A stretch of 64,000 nucleotides of DNA from JAVBJV01 sp031555315 (GTDB lineage: Bacteria > Pseudomonadota > Alphaproteobacteria > Acetobacterales > Acetobacteraceae): the NCBI GenBank assembly GCA_031555315.1, contig JAVBUO010000010.1:84072-148071 (forward strand). The letters run 5' to 3'. Below the pieces are notes generated by a model. The model was not told the DNA's origin. It saw nothing but the letters and a program-made list of their open reading frames with translations, and made no database searches. Positions 9,343-20,229 of this stretch are shown here, piece after piece. The first letter of the stretch is position 1, and the number at the start of each line of letters is the position of its first letter. A program made the position numbers and the translations under genes.

Positions 9343-10377
9343 ATGTCTGAGGATACCATGATGCCTGAAATGCTTGAAACCGACGTCGTTATCATCGGGG
9401 CCGGTCCGGCCGGTCTGTTCGCGGTGTTCGAATGCGGGATGCTGCGGATGAAGACCGTGGTGATCGATGCGCTGGATTCCGTCGGCGGGCAGTGCGTGGC
9501 GCTGTATCCGGAAAAACCGATCTACGACATCCCCGCCCACCCGGCGATCGAGGGCGGCGCACTGATCGAAAAGCTGGAAGCGCAGGCCGCTCCGTTCGAA
9601 CCCGTGTATCTGCTCGGCCGGCGCGTCGAGCGGCTGGAGGGTGCCAAGGGCGCGTTCGTGCTGAGCACTTCGGCCGGCGATACGGTGCGCGCCAAGGCGG
9701 TGATCATCGCCGCGGGAGCTGGCGCATTCGGGCCGAACCGTCCGCCGCTCGACAATCTGGCCGCGTACGAAAAGACCGGCGTCGTGCAGTATTACGTGCG
9801 CCGCAAGGAAGACCTGCGCGGCAAGCGTGTGGTGATCGCTGGCGGCGGCGATTCGGCGGTGGACTGGGCGCTGGCGCTGAAGGGCATTGCCGCAAGCATC
9901 ACCGTGGTGCACCGGCGCGACAAGTTCCGCGCCGCGCCGGAAAGCGTTGCGCAGATGCACGCGGGTGCGGCGGCGGGCGAGATCGACATGGCGATCCCGT
10001 ATCAGTTGCACGCGCTGGAAGGCGCGGAGGGCAAACTGTCCGCCGTGGTGCTGGCCACCCTGTCGGGCGAGGAAAAGCGCGTTCCCGCCGATGTGCTGCT
10101 GCCGTTCTTCGGGCTGGCGATGGAGCTGGGCCCGATCGCCGACTGGGGGCTGAACCTGCACCACAGCCATGTCGGCGTGAACCCGGCGAACAGCGAGACC
10201 AACATTCCCGGCGTGTTCGCGGTGGGCGACATCGCCACCTATCCGGGCAAGCTGAAGCTGATTTTGCAGGGCTTCAGCGAAGCGGCGATGGCCGCGCATG
10301 CGATCCACCCGATCGTGTTCCCCGGCGAGGCGCTGCATTTCGAATACTCGACAACCAAAGGCGTGCCGGCTGAATAA
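9343..10377 (+). CDS. Ferredoxin/flavodoxin-NADP+ reductase, thioredoxin-reductase-like type
   Basis: A 344-residue FAD enzyme with two dinucleotide folds: GAGPAG (19-24) for FAD and GGGDSA (167-172) for NADPH, then a GDIA motif near residue 287 that contacts FAD. There is no CxxC redox pair between the folds, which separates this FNR type from thioredoxin reductase. It passes electrons between NADP(H) and ferredoxin or flavodoxin in the cytosol. The downstream lipoprotein gene begins 4 bp after the stop, so the two are probably cotranscribed. Confidence 0.9.
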   Translation: MSEDTMMPEMLETDVVIIGAGPAGLFAVFECGMLRMKTVVIDALDSVGGQCVALYPEKPIYDIPAHPAIEGGALIEKLEAQAAPFEPVYLLGRRVERLEGAKGAFVLSTSAGDTVRAKAVIIAAGAGAFGPNRPPLDNLAAYEKTGVVQYYVRRKEDLRGKRVVIAGGGDSAVDWALALKGIAASITVVHRRDKFRAAPESVAQMHAGAAAGEIDMAIPYQLHALEGAEGKLSAVVLATLSGEEKRVPADVLLPFFGLAMELGPIADWGLNLHHSHVGVNPANSETNIPGVFAVGDIATYPGKLKLILQGFSEAAMAAHAIHPIVFPGEALHFEYSTTKGVPAE

Positions 10378-10381
10378 CCCG

Positions 10382-10963
10382 ATGCTGAATTTTTTGAAGA
10401 TCGCCGCCCCGTGCCTGCTGCTGGCCGGATGCGGTTCCAGCTATTCCCCCGACACTTATGCGACGCGCGCCGTGCAGCAGGCGAATCGCGTGGAACAGGG
10501 CGTCATCATCGGCGTGCGGCAGGTCAACGTTTCGGCGGACGGCACGGCGGGGGCGGCGACCGGCGGCGCACTGGGCGGCGTGGTGGGCGGCGTGGCCGGT
10601 GCGCAAGGTTCGCCCAGCGGCGTGACGACGGCGGTCGGCAGCATCGGCGGCGCGGTGGTCGGCGGACTGTTCGGCACGGCGGCCGAACATATGATCAGCG
10701 ATACGACGGCCTATGAATATGTGGTGCGCAACACGCGCGGCGAACTGATGTCGGTGACCCAGAAAGACGCCACACCGCTGGCGGTCGGCCAGCGCGTGCT
10801 GCTGATCGCAGGCGCGCAGGCGCGCATCGTGCCCGACTACACGACGCCCGATGCCGCGAACCAGACCCCGGCGCCGGCCGGCGGGTCCGGGGCGCCGGCC
10901 ACACCGGCCAACGCGGCGCCGGCTGGCACGGCGCCTCAGGACGGTCCGATTCAGGCGCGCTAA
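10382..10963 (+). CDS. Outer-membrane lipoprotein with glycine-zipper domain (SlyB/Pcp-like)
   Basis: 193 residues starting with a lipoprotein signal peptide (LLLAGC lipobox, acylated Cys about residue 18). Residues near 55-100 carry a Gly/Ala-rich double membrane-spanning glycine zipper as in SlyB and Pcp. The C-terminus is a Pro/Ala/Gly-rich low-complexity tail. SlyB-type proteins stabilise outer-membrane complexes under stress. I placed the start at the ATG giving the lipoprotein signal; the frame is open upstream inside fpr. Confidence 0.8.
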   Translation: MLNFLKIAAPCLLLAGCGSSYSPDTYATRAVQQANRVEQGVIIGVRQVNVSADGTAGAATGGALGGVVGGVAGAQGSPSGVTTAVGSIGGAVVGGLFGTAAEHMISDTTAYEYVVRNTRGELMSVTQKDATPLAVGQRVLLIAGAQARIVPDYTTPDAANQTPAPAGGSGAPATPANAAPAGTAPQDGPIQAR

Positions 10964-11072
10964 CCGCCCGTCCGGAAACCGGAAACCTTGTGCCGCGCGG
11001 GGTTGGCGGCGGCCTCTTTCCGTACCGGGCGGGGCGCGTTACACAGCGAACCCGATCGTATTTGGAAAAATC

Positions 11073-11423
11073 ATGACATCTCTTTTTACAACCTCGCGCG
11101 TATTGGCAGGCATTTTGGGCGGGGCGCTGTTGCTCGGCCCGGCGCTGGCTGAAGGATTGCCGCGCGCGCCGCGCGCGCCCGCGCCGCCCGGCATGGGGCA
11201 TGCGACGAGCCGTCTGGTACTGCCGGTGGTCGGACCGGTCGAGGAAGCCGCCGCGGTGTTGGGTAACCGCGCCCCAGCGGATCTGCCGGCCGGAAGCTAT
11301 CTGAAGGCAACGCGCGACGGGCAGGCCGCGTACGAGGTCTATGACCGGCAGGGTAAATTGCTGGGCACGCTGCAGGGACGCCAGGCCAGCGGACCGCTCC
11401 GCTTCCAGCCGGCCGGCCGGTAA
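11073..11423 (+). CDS. Small secreted protein of unknown function
   Basis: 116 residues. The first 28 form a Sec signal peptide (hydrophobic VLAGILGGALLLGPALA, cleavage after Ala). The mature part starts Pro/Arg/Ala-rich and ends in a compact segment with charged residues and turns (YEVYDRQGKLLGTLQGRQ). I do not recognise the family. It stands alone between the lipoprotein gene and argG, on the same strand. Confidence 0.6.
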   Translation: MTSLFTTSRVLAGILGGALLLGPALAEGLPRAPRAPAPPGMGHATSRLVLPVVGPVEEAAAVLGNRAPADLPAGSYLKATRDGQAAYEVYDRQGKLLGTLQGRQASGPLRFQPAGR

Positions 11424-11501
11424 ATCGGGCCGGGCTGGCTTGTCAGCCCGGAAAGCCCCTGTTACGCCGTGACATCCATAAAGTCTGGAGTACGCTTTCC
11501 G

Positions 11502-12731
11502 ATGCGCGTCAAGGATGTCAAGAAAGTCGTGCTCGCCTATTCGGGCGGGCTGGACACCAGTGTGATCCTGAAATGGCTGCAGGCCACCTATCGCTGTGAA
11601 GTGGTGACGTTTACCGCCGATCTGGGGCAAGGCGAGGAACTGGAACCTGCACGCCGCAAGGCCGAGATGTTCGGCATCAAGGAAATCTTTGTCGACGATC
11701 TGCGCGAGGAATTCACGCGCGATTTCGTCTTCCCGATGTTTCGTGCCAACGCGGTGTACGAAGGCCAGTATCTGCTGGGCACGTCGATCGCGCGGCCGCT
11801 GATCGCCAAGCGCCAGATCGAGATCGCCGAACAGGTCGGCGCCGATGCGGTGTCGCACGGCGCGACCGGCAAGGGCAACGATCAGGTGCGGTTCGAGCTG
11901 AGCTATTATGCGCTGAAGCCCGATGTGAAGGTGATCGCGCCATGGCGCGAATGGGACCTGACCAGCCGCACGAAGCTGCTGGAATTCGCCGAACAGCACC
12001 AGATCCCCATCGCCAAGGACAAGCGCGGCGAGGCGCCGTTCAGCGTCGACGCCAACCTTCTGCATTCGTCGTCGGAAGGCAAGGTGCTGGAAGATCCGTG
12101 GATCGAACCGGACGAAGTGGTCTGGCAGCGCACCATCCGCCCCGAGGACGCCCCCGACAAGCCGACTGAAATCATCATCGGTTTCGAACGCGGCGATGCG
12201 GTGTCGATCAACGGCGAGAAGATGTCGCCGGCCACGCTGCTGACGCGGCTGAACGCGCTGGGCAAGGAAAACGGTATCGGCCGGCTGGATCTGGTGGAAA
12301 ACCGTTTCGTGGGGATGAAGTCGCGCGGCTGCTACGAAACGCCGGGCGGCACGATTCTGCTGGCCGCGCACCGCGCGATCGAATCGATCACGCTGGACCG
12401 CGAGGCCGCGCACCTCAAGGACAGCATCATGCCGCGCTATGCCGAGCTGATCTACAACGGCTTCTGGTTCAGCCCGGAACGCCAGATGCTGCAGGGGCTG
12501 ATCGATGCCAGCCAGCACAGTGTGACCGGCGATGTGCGGCTGAAACTTTACAAGGGCAACACCATCGTCACCGGCCGGCGTTCGCCGAACAGCCTGTATT
12601 CGATGAAGCACGTGACGTTCGAGGAAGATCAGGGCGCCTACGACCAGTTCGACGCGCAGGGTTTCATCAAGCTGAACGCGCTGCGCCTGCGTCTGGGCGC
12701 GATGGCGGGCCGCAGGGGCGGCGCGCTGTAA
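11502..12731 (+). CDS. argG: Argininosuccinate synthase
   Basis: Joins citrulline and aspartate using ATP to give argininosuccinate, the penultimate step of arginine synthesis. The 409-residue protein has the N-type ATP-pyrophosphatase loop AYSGGLDTS at residues 12-20, the SHGATGKGNDQVRFE citrulline/aspartate-binding segment and a complete C-terminal oligomerisation tail. The ATG at 11502 is preferred over an in-frame GTG 33 bases upstream, because CTGGAG lies about 11 bases before it and the N-terminus then matches the family. A strong terminator follows. Confidence 0.96.
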   Translation: MRVKDVKKVVLAYSGGLDTSVILKWLQATYRCEVVTFTADLGQGEELEPARRKAEMFGIKEIFVDDLREEFTRDFVFPMFRANAVYEGQYLLGTSIARPLIAKRQIEIAEQVGADAVSHGATGKGNDQVRFELSYYALKPDVKVIAPWREWDLTSRTKLLEFAEQHQIPIAKDKRGEAPFSVDANLLHSSSEGKVLEDPWIEPDEVVWQRTIRPEDAPDKPTEIIIGFERGDAVSINGEKMSPATLLTRLNALGKENGIGRLDLVENRFVGMKSRGCYETPGGTILLAAHRAIESITLDREAAHLKDSIMPRYAELIYNGFWFSPERQMLQGLIDASQHSVTGDVRLKLYKGNTIVTGRRSPNSLYSMKHVTFEEDQGAYDQFDAQGFIKLNALRLRLGAMAGRRGGAL

Positions 12732-12765
12732 ACGCGGTTCGTGCCGATATTATAATCGTAATCGA

Positions 12766-12796
12766 AAACAGGCGGTCCATCAGGCCGCCTGTTTCT
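12766..12796 (+). terminator. Intrinsic terminator of argG
   Basis: A perfect 10-bp stem (12766-12775 with 12785-12794) with a 9-base loop. The stem begins AAA and ends TTT, so it could act in both directions. Confidence 0.8.
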
Positions 12797-12973
12797 GTAT
12801 CGGCACTATCGGAACGATATCGTATCATGCGGACTCGATTTTTGGGCGCGCAAGAATAACGATTTTCAATCAAAAATTGATAGTTCGTCTGGGTGGCATT
12901 TTTGGTATAGGCGGGCTCTTCGTTTTTGGAATCGCCTCTTGCGTTCAGGTGTATTTTCCGGATCAATCCGCCG

Positions 12974-13825
12974 ATGCAAACCATCCACGATGCAATTTCG
13001 TTGCGTAATGCCGTTCGCGCCTGGCGCGCGCAAGGTCTGTCGGTCGGCTGCGTGCTGACCATGGGCAATCTGCACGCGGGGCATTTCTCGCTGGTGAAGC
13101 AGGCGTTGCAGCGTGCCGACCGTGTTGTGGCGACTGTGTTCGTAAACCCGACCCAGTTCGGCCAGAACGAGGATTTCAGCCGCTATCCGCGCACGCTGGA
13201 GCAGGATCAGGCAGGGTTGGCCGCACATGGCTGCCATCTGTTGTTCGCCCCCGCTGTCGAGGTGATGTACCCGTTCGGAACCGAACACACGGCGAAGGTG
13301 CATGTCCCGGTTATCACCGATACGCTCGAGGGTGCGCACCGGCCCGGGCATTTCGATGGCATGTCGACCGTGGTGATGAAGCTGTTGAATCTGGTGCAGG
13401 CCGATCTGTCGGTCTTCGGTCAGAAAGACTGGCAGCAGGTGCTGGTGGTGCGGCGGATGGTGCGCGATCTGGCGTTGCCGGTCGAAATCCTCGACGCGCC
13501 GACGATGCGCGAGGCGGACGGTCTGGCGATGAGCTCGCGCAACCAGTACCTGTCGGCGGATGAACGCCGGCAGGCAACCGCCATTTTTATGACGTTGCAG
13601 AAGCTGCGGGATGCGTATGGGCGCGGTGCCGCGCATGTCGAACTGGAACAGGCGGCGGTGGCAGAACTGCGGGAAGCCGGATTTCTGCCGGATTACGTCG
13701 CGATTCGCCGCGCCGCGGACCTGACGGAGCCCGGGGCCGGAGAGCGTAACGGTGTCATGGCACTGATCGCGGCCCGTCTTGGAAAGACGCGTCTGATTGA
13801 TAATATGCTGTTCGAGGCCGGCTGA
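12974..13825 (+). CDS. panC: Pantothenate synthetase (pantoate-beta-alanine ligase)
   Basis: Condenses pantoate and beta-alanine with ATP to make pantothenate for coenzyme A. The 283-residue protein shows the nucleotidyl-transferase HIGH-type motif GNLHAGH at residues 31-37, the FVNPTQFGQNEDFSRYPRT stretch, a GQKDWQQ segment and MSSRNQYLS as the KMSKS-like loop. The ATG at 12974 gives the standard N-terminus; the frame is open 16 codons further upstream but that extension is atypical. It stands alone, with no panB neighbour. Confidence 0.95.
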   Translation: MQTIHDAISLRNAVRAWRAQGLSVGCVLTMGNLHAGHFSLVKQALQRADRVVATVFVNPTQFGQNEDFSRYPRTLEQDQAGLAAHGCHLLFAPAVEVMYPFGTEHTAKVHVPVITDTLEGAHRPGHFDGMSTVVMKLLNLVQADLSVFGQKDWQQVLVVRRMVRDLALPVEILDAPTMREADGLAMSSRNQYLSADERRQATAIFMTLQKLRDAYGRGAAHVELEQAAVAELREAGFLPDYVAIRRAADLTEPGAGERNGVMALIAARLGKTRLIDNMLFEAG

Positions 13826-13897
13826 AAGCCAAGTTTATTTTATTGCGAACAAGGGTGGTTTTTTGCAATCAGCCTCAGCAGAAGCGGGAGCGCATCG

Positions 13898-14662
13898 ATG
13901 TTTGACCTGACCGATAGAGTGGCGATCGTGACCGGGGGCAATGGCGGGATCGGCCTGGGCATGGCGGGCGGACTTGCGCATGCCGGGGCGCATATCGTGA
14001 TCGTGGGCCGCAACGCCCAGAAGAATGCTGCGGCGGAATCGCAGATCAGATCGTTTCATCTGAACATGCAGGTGATGTCGGTGGTGGCCGATATCACCAA
14101 GGAAGAAGCCTGTCAGGAGATGGTCGCGCAGGTCGAGGCCCGGTTCGGGCGGGTCGATGTCCTGATCAACAATGCCGGCATCAGCATCCGCAAGTCGCCG
14201 CAGGATTATGTGCTGGCCGACTGGCACCAGGTGCTGGATGTCAACCTGATCGGGGCGTTTTTGTGCGCGCAGGCCGTCTATCCGGCGATGAAGCGGGTGG
14301 GGGGCGGCAAGATCATCAATATCGGTTCGATGTCGGCGCTGTTCGGCAACCATTACTCGGCGGTCAACGGGGCCAGCAAGGCGGCATTGATACAGCTGAC
14401 CAAGACTCTGGCCTGTACCTGGGCGGCCGACAACATCCAGGTGAACGCTATTTTGCCCGGCTGGATCGAGACCGACATGACACGTTCGGTCATCTCGGAA
14501 ATACCGGAGGCGCGCGAAAAAGCTCTGGCACGCATTCCGGCCGGCCGGTCGGGGGTCACGGACGATCTGGCCGGTGTGGCGGCGTTTCTGGCCTCCGATG
14601 TGGCGGACTATATCACCGGCGCGGCGATTCCGGTGGATGGCGGATACTCGGCGTTCGGATAA
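13898..14662 (+). CDS. Short-chain dehydrogenase/reductase-like protein lacking the catalytic Tyr
   Basis: 254 residues with a classical SDR fold. The dinucleotide loop TGGNGGIG is at 12-19, NNAG at 91-94, and a typical C-terminal GAAIPVDGG. The expected Ser-x12-Tyr-x3-Lys triad reads Ser144, Asn157, Lys161, so Asn replaces the catalytic tyrosine; a Tyr sits four residues earlier at 153. It may have altered or lost oxidoreductase activity. GGGAG precedes the ATG. No pathway neighbour identifies a substrate. Confidence 0.85.
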   Translation: MFDLTDRVAIVTGGNGGIGLGMAGGLAHAGAHIVIVGRNAQKNAAAESQIRSFHLNMQVMSVVADITKEEACQEMVAQVEARFGRVDVLINNAGISIRKSPQDYVLADWHQVLDVNLIGAFLCAQAVYPAMKRVGGGKIINIGSMSALFGNHYSAVNGASKAALIQLTKTLACTWAADNIQVNAILPGWIETDMTRSVISEIPEAREKALARIPAGRSGVTDDLAGVAAFLASDVADYITGAAIPVDGGYSAFG

Positions 14663-14667
14663 GCCCC

Positions 14668-14695
14668 AAAACCGTATTCGATGCGGCGGTTTTTC
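14668..14695 (+). terminator. Probable terminator after the SDR gene
   Basis: AAAACCG at 14668-14674 can pair with CGGTTTT at 14087+600 (14687-14693), followed by a short T-run. The stem is modest and the loop long, so this is a moderate call. Confidence 0.5.
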
Positions 14696-14822
14696 TACTT
14701 TTACGATAAATAGCCGGGCGGCGTGGTCGCCGTGCACCGATTCGACCCGTGGCGTGCCGCCAGCGCGCAATCCCCGATTGCTCCGGCCCGGCAGATCGGC
14801 CATGTATAGGCCGTTCGATTCC

Positions 14823-14999
14823 CCGCGCGGAAGAGAGCAGCATCGCTGCCGCCGAAGGCGCAACCGGCCCCGGAAACGCTCAGGCACCAAGGACCGCGCG
14901 GGATACGGACCTCTGGAAAGCCGGTGGGAAATCCACCGCACCGACGGAGTAAGGCACGGGTGCGCCCGGGCTGAATCTCTCAGGTTCCGCGACAGAGGG
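14823..14999 (+). ncRNA. Tandem glycine riboswitch controlling the gcv operon
   Basis: Two consecutive glycine aptamers lie upstream of gcvT. The first (about 14823-14901) has a CCGCGCGG helix at both ends and the conserved GCCGCCGAAGGCGCAA core, then CGGAAACGCTCAGGCACC and GGACCG. The second (about 14905-14999) starts with CCTCTGG, contains a large P3 arm and ends TGAATCTCTCAGGTTCCG, then GACAGAGG pairing back to its start. Tandem aptamers usually switch gcv genes on when glycine is plentiful. The leader ends about 50 bases before the gcvT start, so translational control is the likelier mechanism. Confidence 0.93.
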
Positions 15000-15048
15000 G
15001 GCCGGGCAGGTGTGCAATTCCGCACCCGGCCAGCAGCGGAGCCGGATA

Positions 15049-16149
15049 TTGTCTGAAGAAATTCTGAGAACGACGCCTTTGGATGCGCTGCATCGCGCGC
15101 TGGGCGCACGCATGGTGCCGTTCGCGGGATATGCGATGCCCGTGCAGTACCAGGGCATTCTGGCCGAGCACGCGGCGTGCCGCACGCAAGCCGCGCTGTT
15201 CGATGTGTCGCATATGGGCCAGGCGTCGCTGGTCGGCGAAGGCGCCGCCGCGGCGCTGGAAACGCTGGTGCCCGGCGACATGCTGGGCATCAAGCCGAAC
15301 AAGCAGCGCTATACGATGTTCACCAACGAACAGGCCGGCATCCTGGACGATCTGATGGTCGCCAATCTGGGCGACCGGCTGTTTCTGGTGGTCAATGCGG
15401 GCTGCAAGGAACAGGACTTTGCCCACCTGAACGCCAATCTGCCCAACGGCGTGAAGCTGACGGTGCACGAAGATCGCGCGCTGCTGGCGTTGCAGGGGCC
15501 AAAAGCCGCCGCCGTGCTGGCGCGTTTTGCACCCGCGGCGGCGGCGCTGACGTTCATGGGCGTGGCGCCGGTCGACGTGGCAGGCATCGCGTGCATCGTC
15601 TCGCGTTCGGGCTATACGGGCGAGGACGGGTTCGAGATCAGCGTGCCGGCCGATCAGGCGGAGAAACTGGCGAAGACGCTGCTCGACGCGCCCGAGGTGG
15701 CCCCTGCCGGGCTGGGCGCGCGTGACAGCCTGCGTCTCGAGGCCGGGCTGTGCCTGTACGGGAACGACATCGACACCACCACCACGCCGGTCGAGGCCGC
15801 GCTGGTCTGGGCGATCGGCAAGCGCCGGCGCATGGAAGGCGGCTATCCCGGCGCGGACGTCGTCAATGCGCAGATCGCCAATGGCACGGAGCGTGTGCGC
15901 GTCGGCCTGCGCGTCGATGGCCGTGCGCCGGCGCGCGCGCATACCGAGATCGTCGATGCCAACGGCGTGAAGATCGGCGAGGTGACCTCCGGCACGTTCG
16001 GCCCCAGCGTGAATGCGCCGGTGGCGATGGGGTATGTGCGCCGCGATCTTTCCACCGACGGCACGGCGCTGAACCTGATGGTGCGTGGCAAACCACTGCC
16101 CGCGCATGTCGCCCCGACGCCTTTTGTTCCTCATCGTTACGCAAAATAG
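15049..16149 (+). CDS. gcvT: Aminomethyltransferase, glycine cleavage T-protein
   Basis: The T-protein transfers the methylene group from the aminomethyl-lipoyl arm of GcvH to tetrahydrofolate, releasing ammonia. The 366-residue form shows PFAGYAMPVQY, FDVSHMGQ, the folate-binding middle domain and SGYTGEDGFEI, all typical of GcvT. I chose the TTG at 15049 because GCGGAG lies 7 bases upstream and the protein then starts at the normal family position; a GTG at 15010 is in frame but sits against the riboswitch. It is the first gene of gcvT-gcvH-gcvP. Confidence 0.93.
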   Translation: MSEEILRTTPLDALHRALGARMVPFAGYAMPVQYQGILAEHAACRTQAALFDVSHMGQASLVGEGAAAALETLVPGDMLGIKPNKQRYTMFTNEQAGILDDLMVANLGDRLFLVVNAGCKEQDFAHLNANLPNGVKLTVHEDRALLALQGPKAAAVLARFAPAAAALTFMGVAPVDVAGIACIVSRSGYTGEDGFEISVPADQAEKLAKTLLDAPEVAPAGLGARDSLRLEAGLCLYGNDIDTTTTPVEAALVWAIGKRRRMEGGYPGADVVNAQIANGTERVRVGLRVDGRAPARAHTEIVDANGVKIGEVTSGTFGPSVNAPVAMGYVRRDLSTDGTALNLMVRGKPLPAHVAPTPFVPHRYAK

Positions 16150-16164
16150 GAAGGACTGCGTTCC

Positions 16165-16536
16165 ATGACCAAGAAGTTCACCAAGGATCACGAATGGGTG
16201 CGGGTGCAGGGCGATCATGTGGTGGTCGGCATCACCGACTATGCGCAATCGTCGCTGGGCGATATCGTGTTCGTCGAACTGCCGGTATCCGACCGCGTGC
16301 TTGCCGCGGGCGAAGCCTGCGCGGTGGTCGAGAGCGTGAAGGCGGCGTCCGACATCTATGCGCCGATCAGCGGCAAGGTGATCGAGAACAACGACACCAT
16401 CATCGACAACCCGGCGCTGGTGAACGCCAGCCCCGAAGGCGATGCGTGGTTCTTCACGATGACGATGGCAAACCCGGCCGAGTTCGACGCACTGATGGAT
16501 GAAGCGGCGTACAAGGCATACGTCGAAACCCTCTAA
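16165..16536 (+). CDS. gcvH: Glycine cleavage system H-protein
   Basis: A 123-residue lipoyl carrier that shuttles the aminomethyl intermediate between the P-, T- and L-proteins. The lipoylated residue is Lys59 in VVESVKAASD, and the YAPISGKV strand after it is characteristic. AGGAAGG precedes the ATG. It lies 15 bp after gcvT and 57 bp before gcvP, and is expected to be cotranscribed under the riboswitch. Confidence 0.96.
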   Translation: MTKKFTKDHEWVRVQGDHVVVGITDYAQSSLGDIVFVELPVSDRVLAAGEACAVVESVKAASDIYAPISGKVIENNDTIIDNPALVNASPEGDAWFFTMTMANPAEFDALMDEAAYKAYVETL

Positions 16537-16593
16537 ACTGCACCGTCCGGGCGGGGCGCAGATCTCGCCCGGAAACGTTTCAAGAGAACGAAC

Positions 16594-19464
<2,871 letters not shown>

Positions 19465-19485
19465 TATGGCCTGATGCGTAATGAA

Positions 19486-19518
19486 GAGGGCGCCGCCATC
19501 ATCGTGCGGCGCCCTTTT
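19486..19518 (+). terminator. Intrinsic terminator of the gcv operon
   Basis: A perfect 9-bp GC-rich stem (19488-19496 with 19506-19514), 9-base loop and a TTTT tail, lying 23 bases after the gcvP stop. Confidence 0.85.
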
Positions 19519-19567
19519 GCGTTGTGGTAGTATGCGATGTGATGATAGTGTCGCCGAGGAGGGCACC

Positions 19568-20143
19568 ATGCACATTGTCAGACGGACCGTTCTGCTGGGG
19601 ATTTTGATTCTGGGGGCGTGTTCGTCGTCGCCCGAGGTGCGGACCGACTACGACCGGACGGCGGATTTTGCACGCTATCGCAGCTTCGGCTTCATGCAGC
19701 CAGCCGGGGCTGGGGGATATGCCAGTCTGAACACCGAGCGTCTGCGTGCCGAAGCGCGCCGGCAGATGGAAGCGCGCGGCTATGTCTATGCGGCTGACAA
19801 CCCGGACCTGCTGCTGAATTTCGACGTGAAGTTCGAGGAACGCGGCGATGTGCTGCCGTCTGCCGCGCCGCCCTGGCCGTACCGGGCGGGATTCTATAAC
19901 GGCTGGGCGGGCTATACGCCGGTGACCTACGACCAGTACACACAGGGGACTTTGGCGATCGATATCGTCGACCGCGCCCGCCAGGCAATGGTCTGGCAGG
20001 GCGTCGCCGTGGCGCGCGGGGACGAGCGGATGCGCCACCCGTCCGAGGAACGCCTGAGCGCGGTGGTGGCCGAGGTGTTCGCACGCTACCCCTTCCGTGC
20101 CGGCAGCGGCGTGGCGCAGCCGCCATTAAGGCCAGCGCGATAG
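19568..20143 (+). CDS. DUF4136 lipoprotein
   Basis: 191 residues with a lipoprotein signal (LGILILGACSSS, lipobox Cys about residue 18). The mature region matches the DUF4136 pattern: an early YDRTADFARYRSFGF segment, a middle NPDLLLNFDVKF strand, and a late GTLAIDIVDRARQAMVWQG. The family is found in many proteobacterial envelopes without an assigned role. The start is the ATG after GAGGAGG; the frame is open upstream across the gcv terminator but that part is not coding. Confidence 0.82.
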   Translation: MHIVRRTVLLGILILGACSSSPEVRTDYDRTADFARYRSFGFMQPAGAGGYASLNTERLRAEARRQMEARGYVYAADNPDLLLNFDVKFEERGDVLPSAAPPWPYRAGFYNGWAGYTPVTYDQYTQGTLAIDIVDRARQAMVWQGVAVARGDERMRHPSEERLSAVVAEVFARYPFRAGSGVAQPPLRPAR

Positions 20144-20229
20144 AAACCGGATAGGCATGCTCTGGGTTTTGGGTTAATTCGGCAACGACGTATAGTACCT
20201 AAATACTTTATCAGAGAAAGACGCTTCGG

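Noticed and set aside
10695..12611. 638-residue leftward frame opposite argG
   Set aside because: Shadow of argG and its neighbour, no family resemblance.
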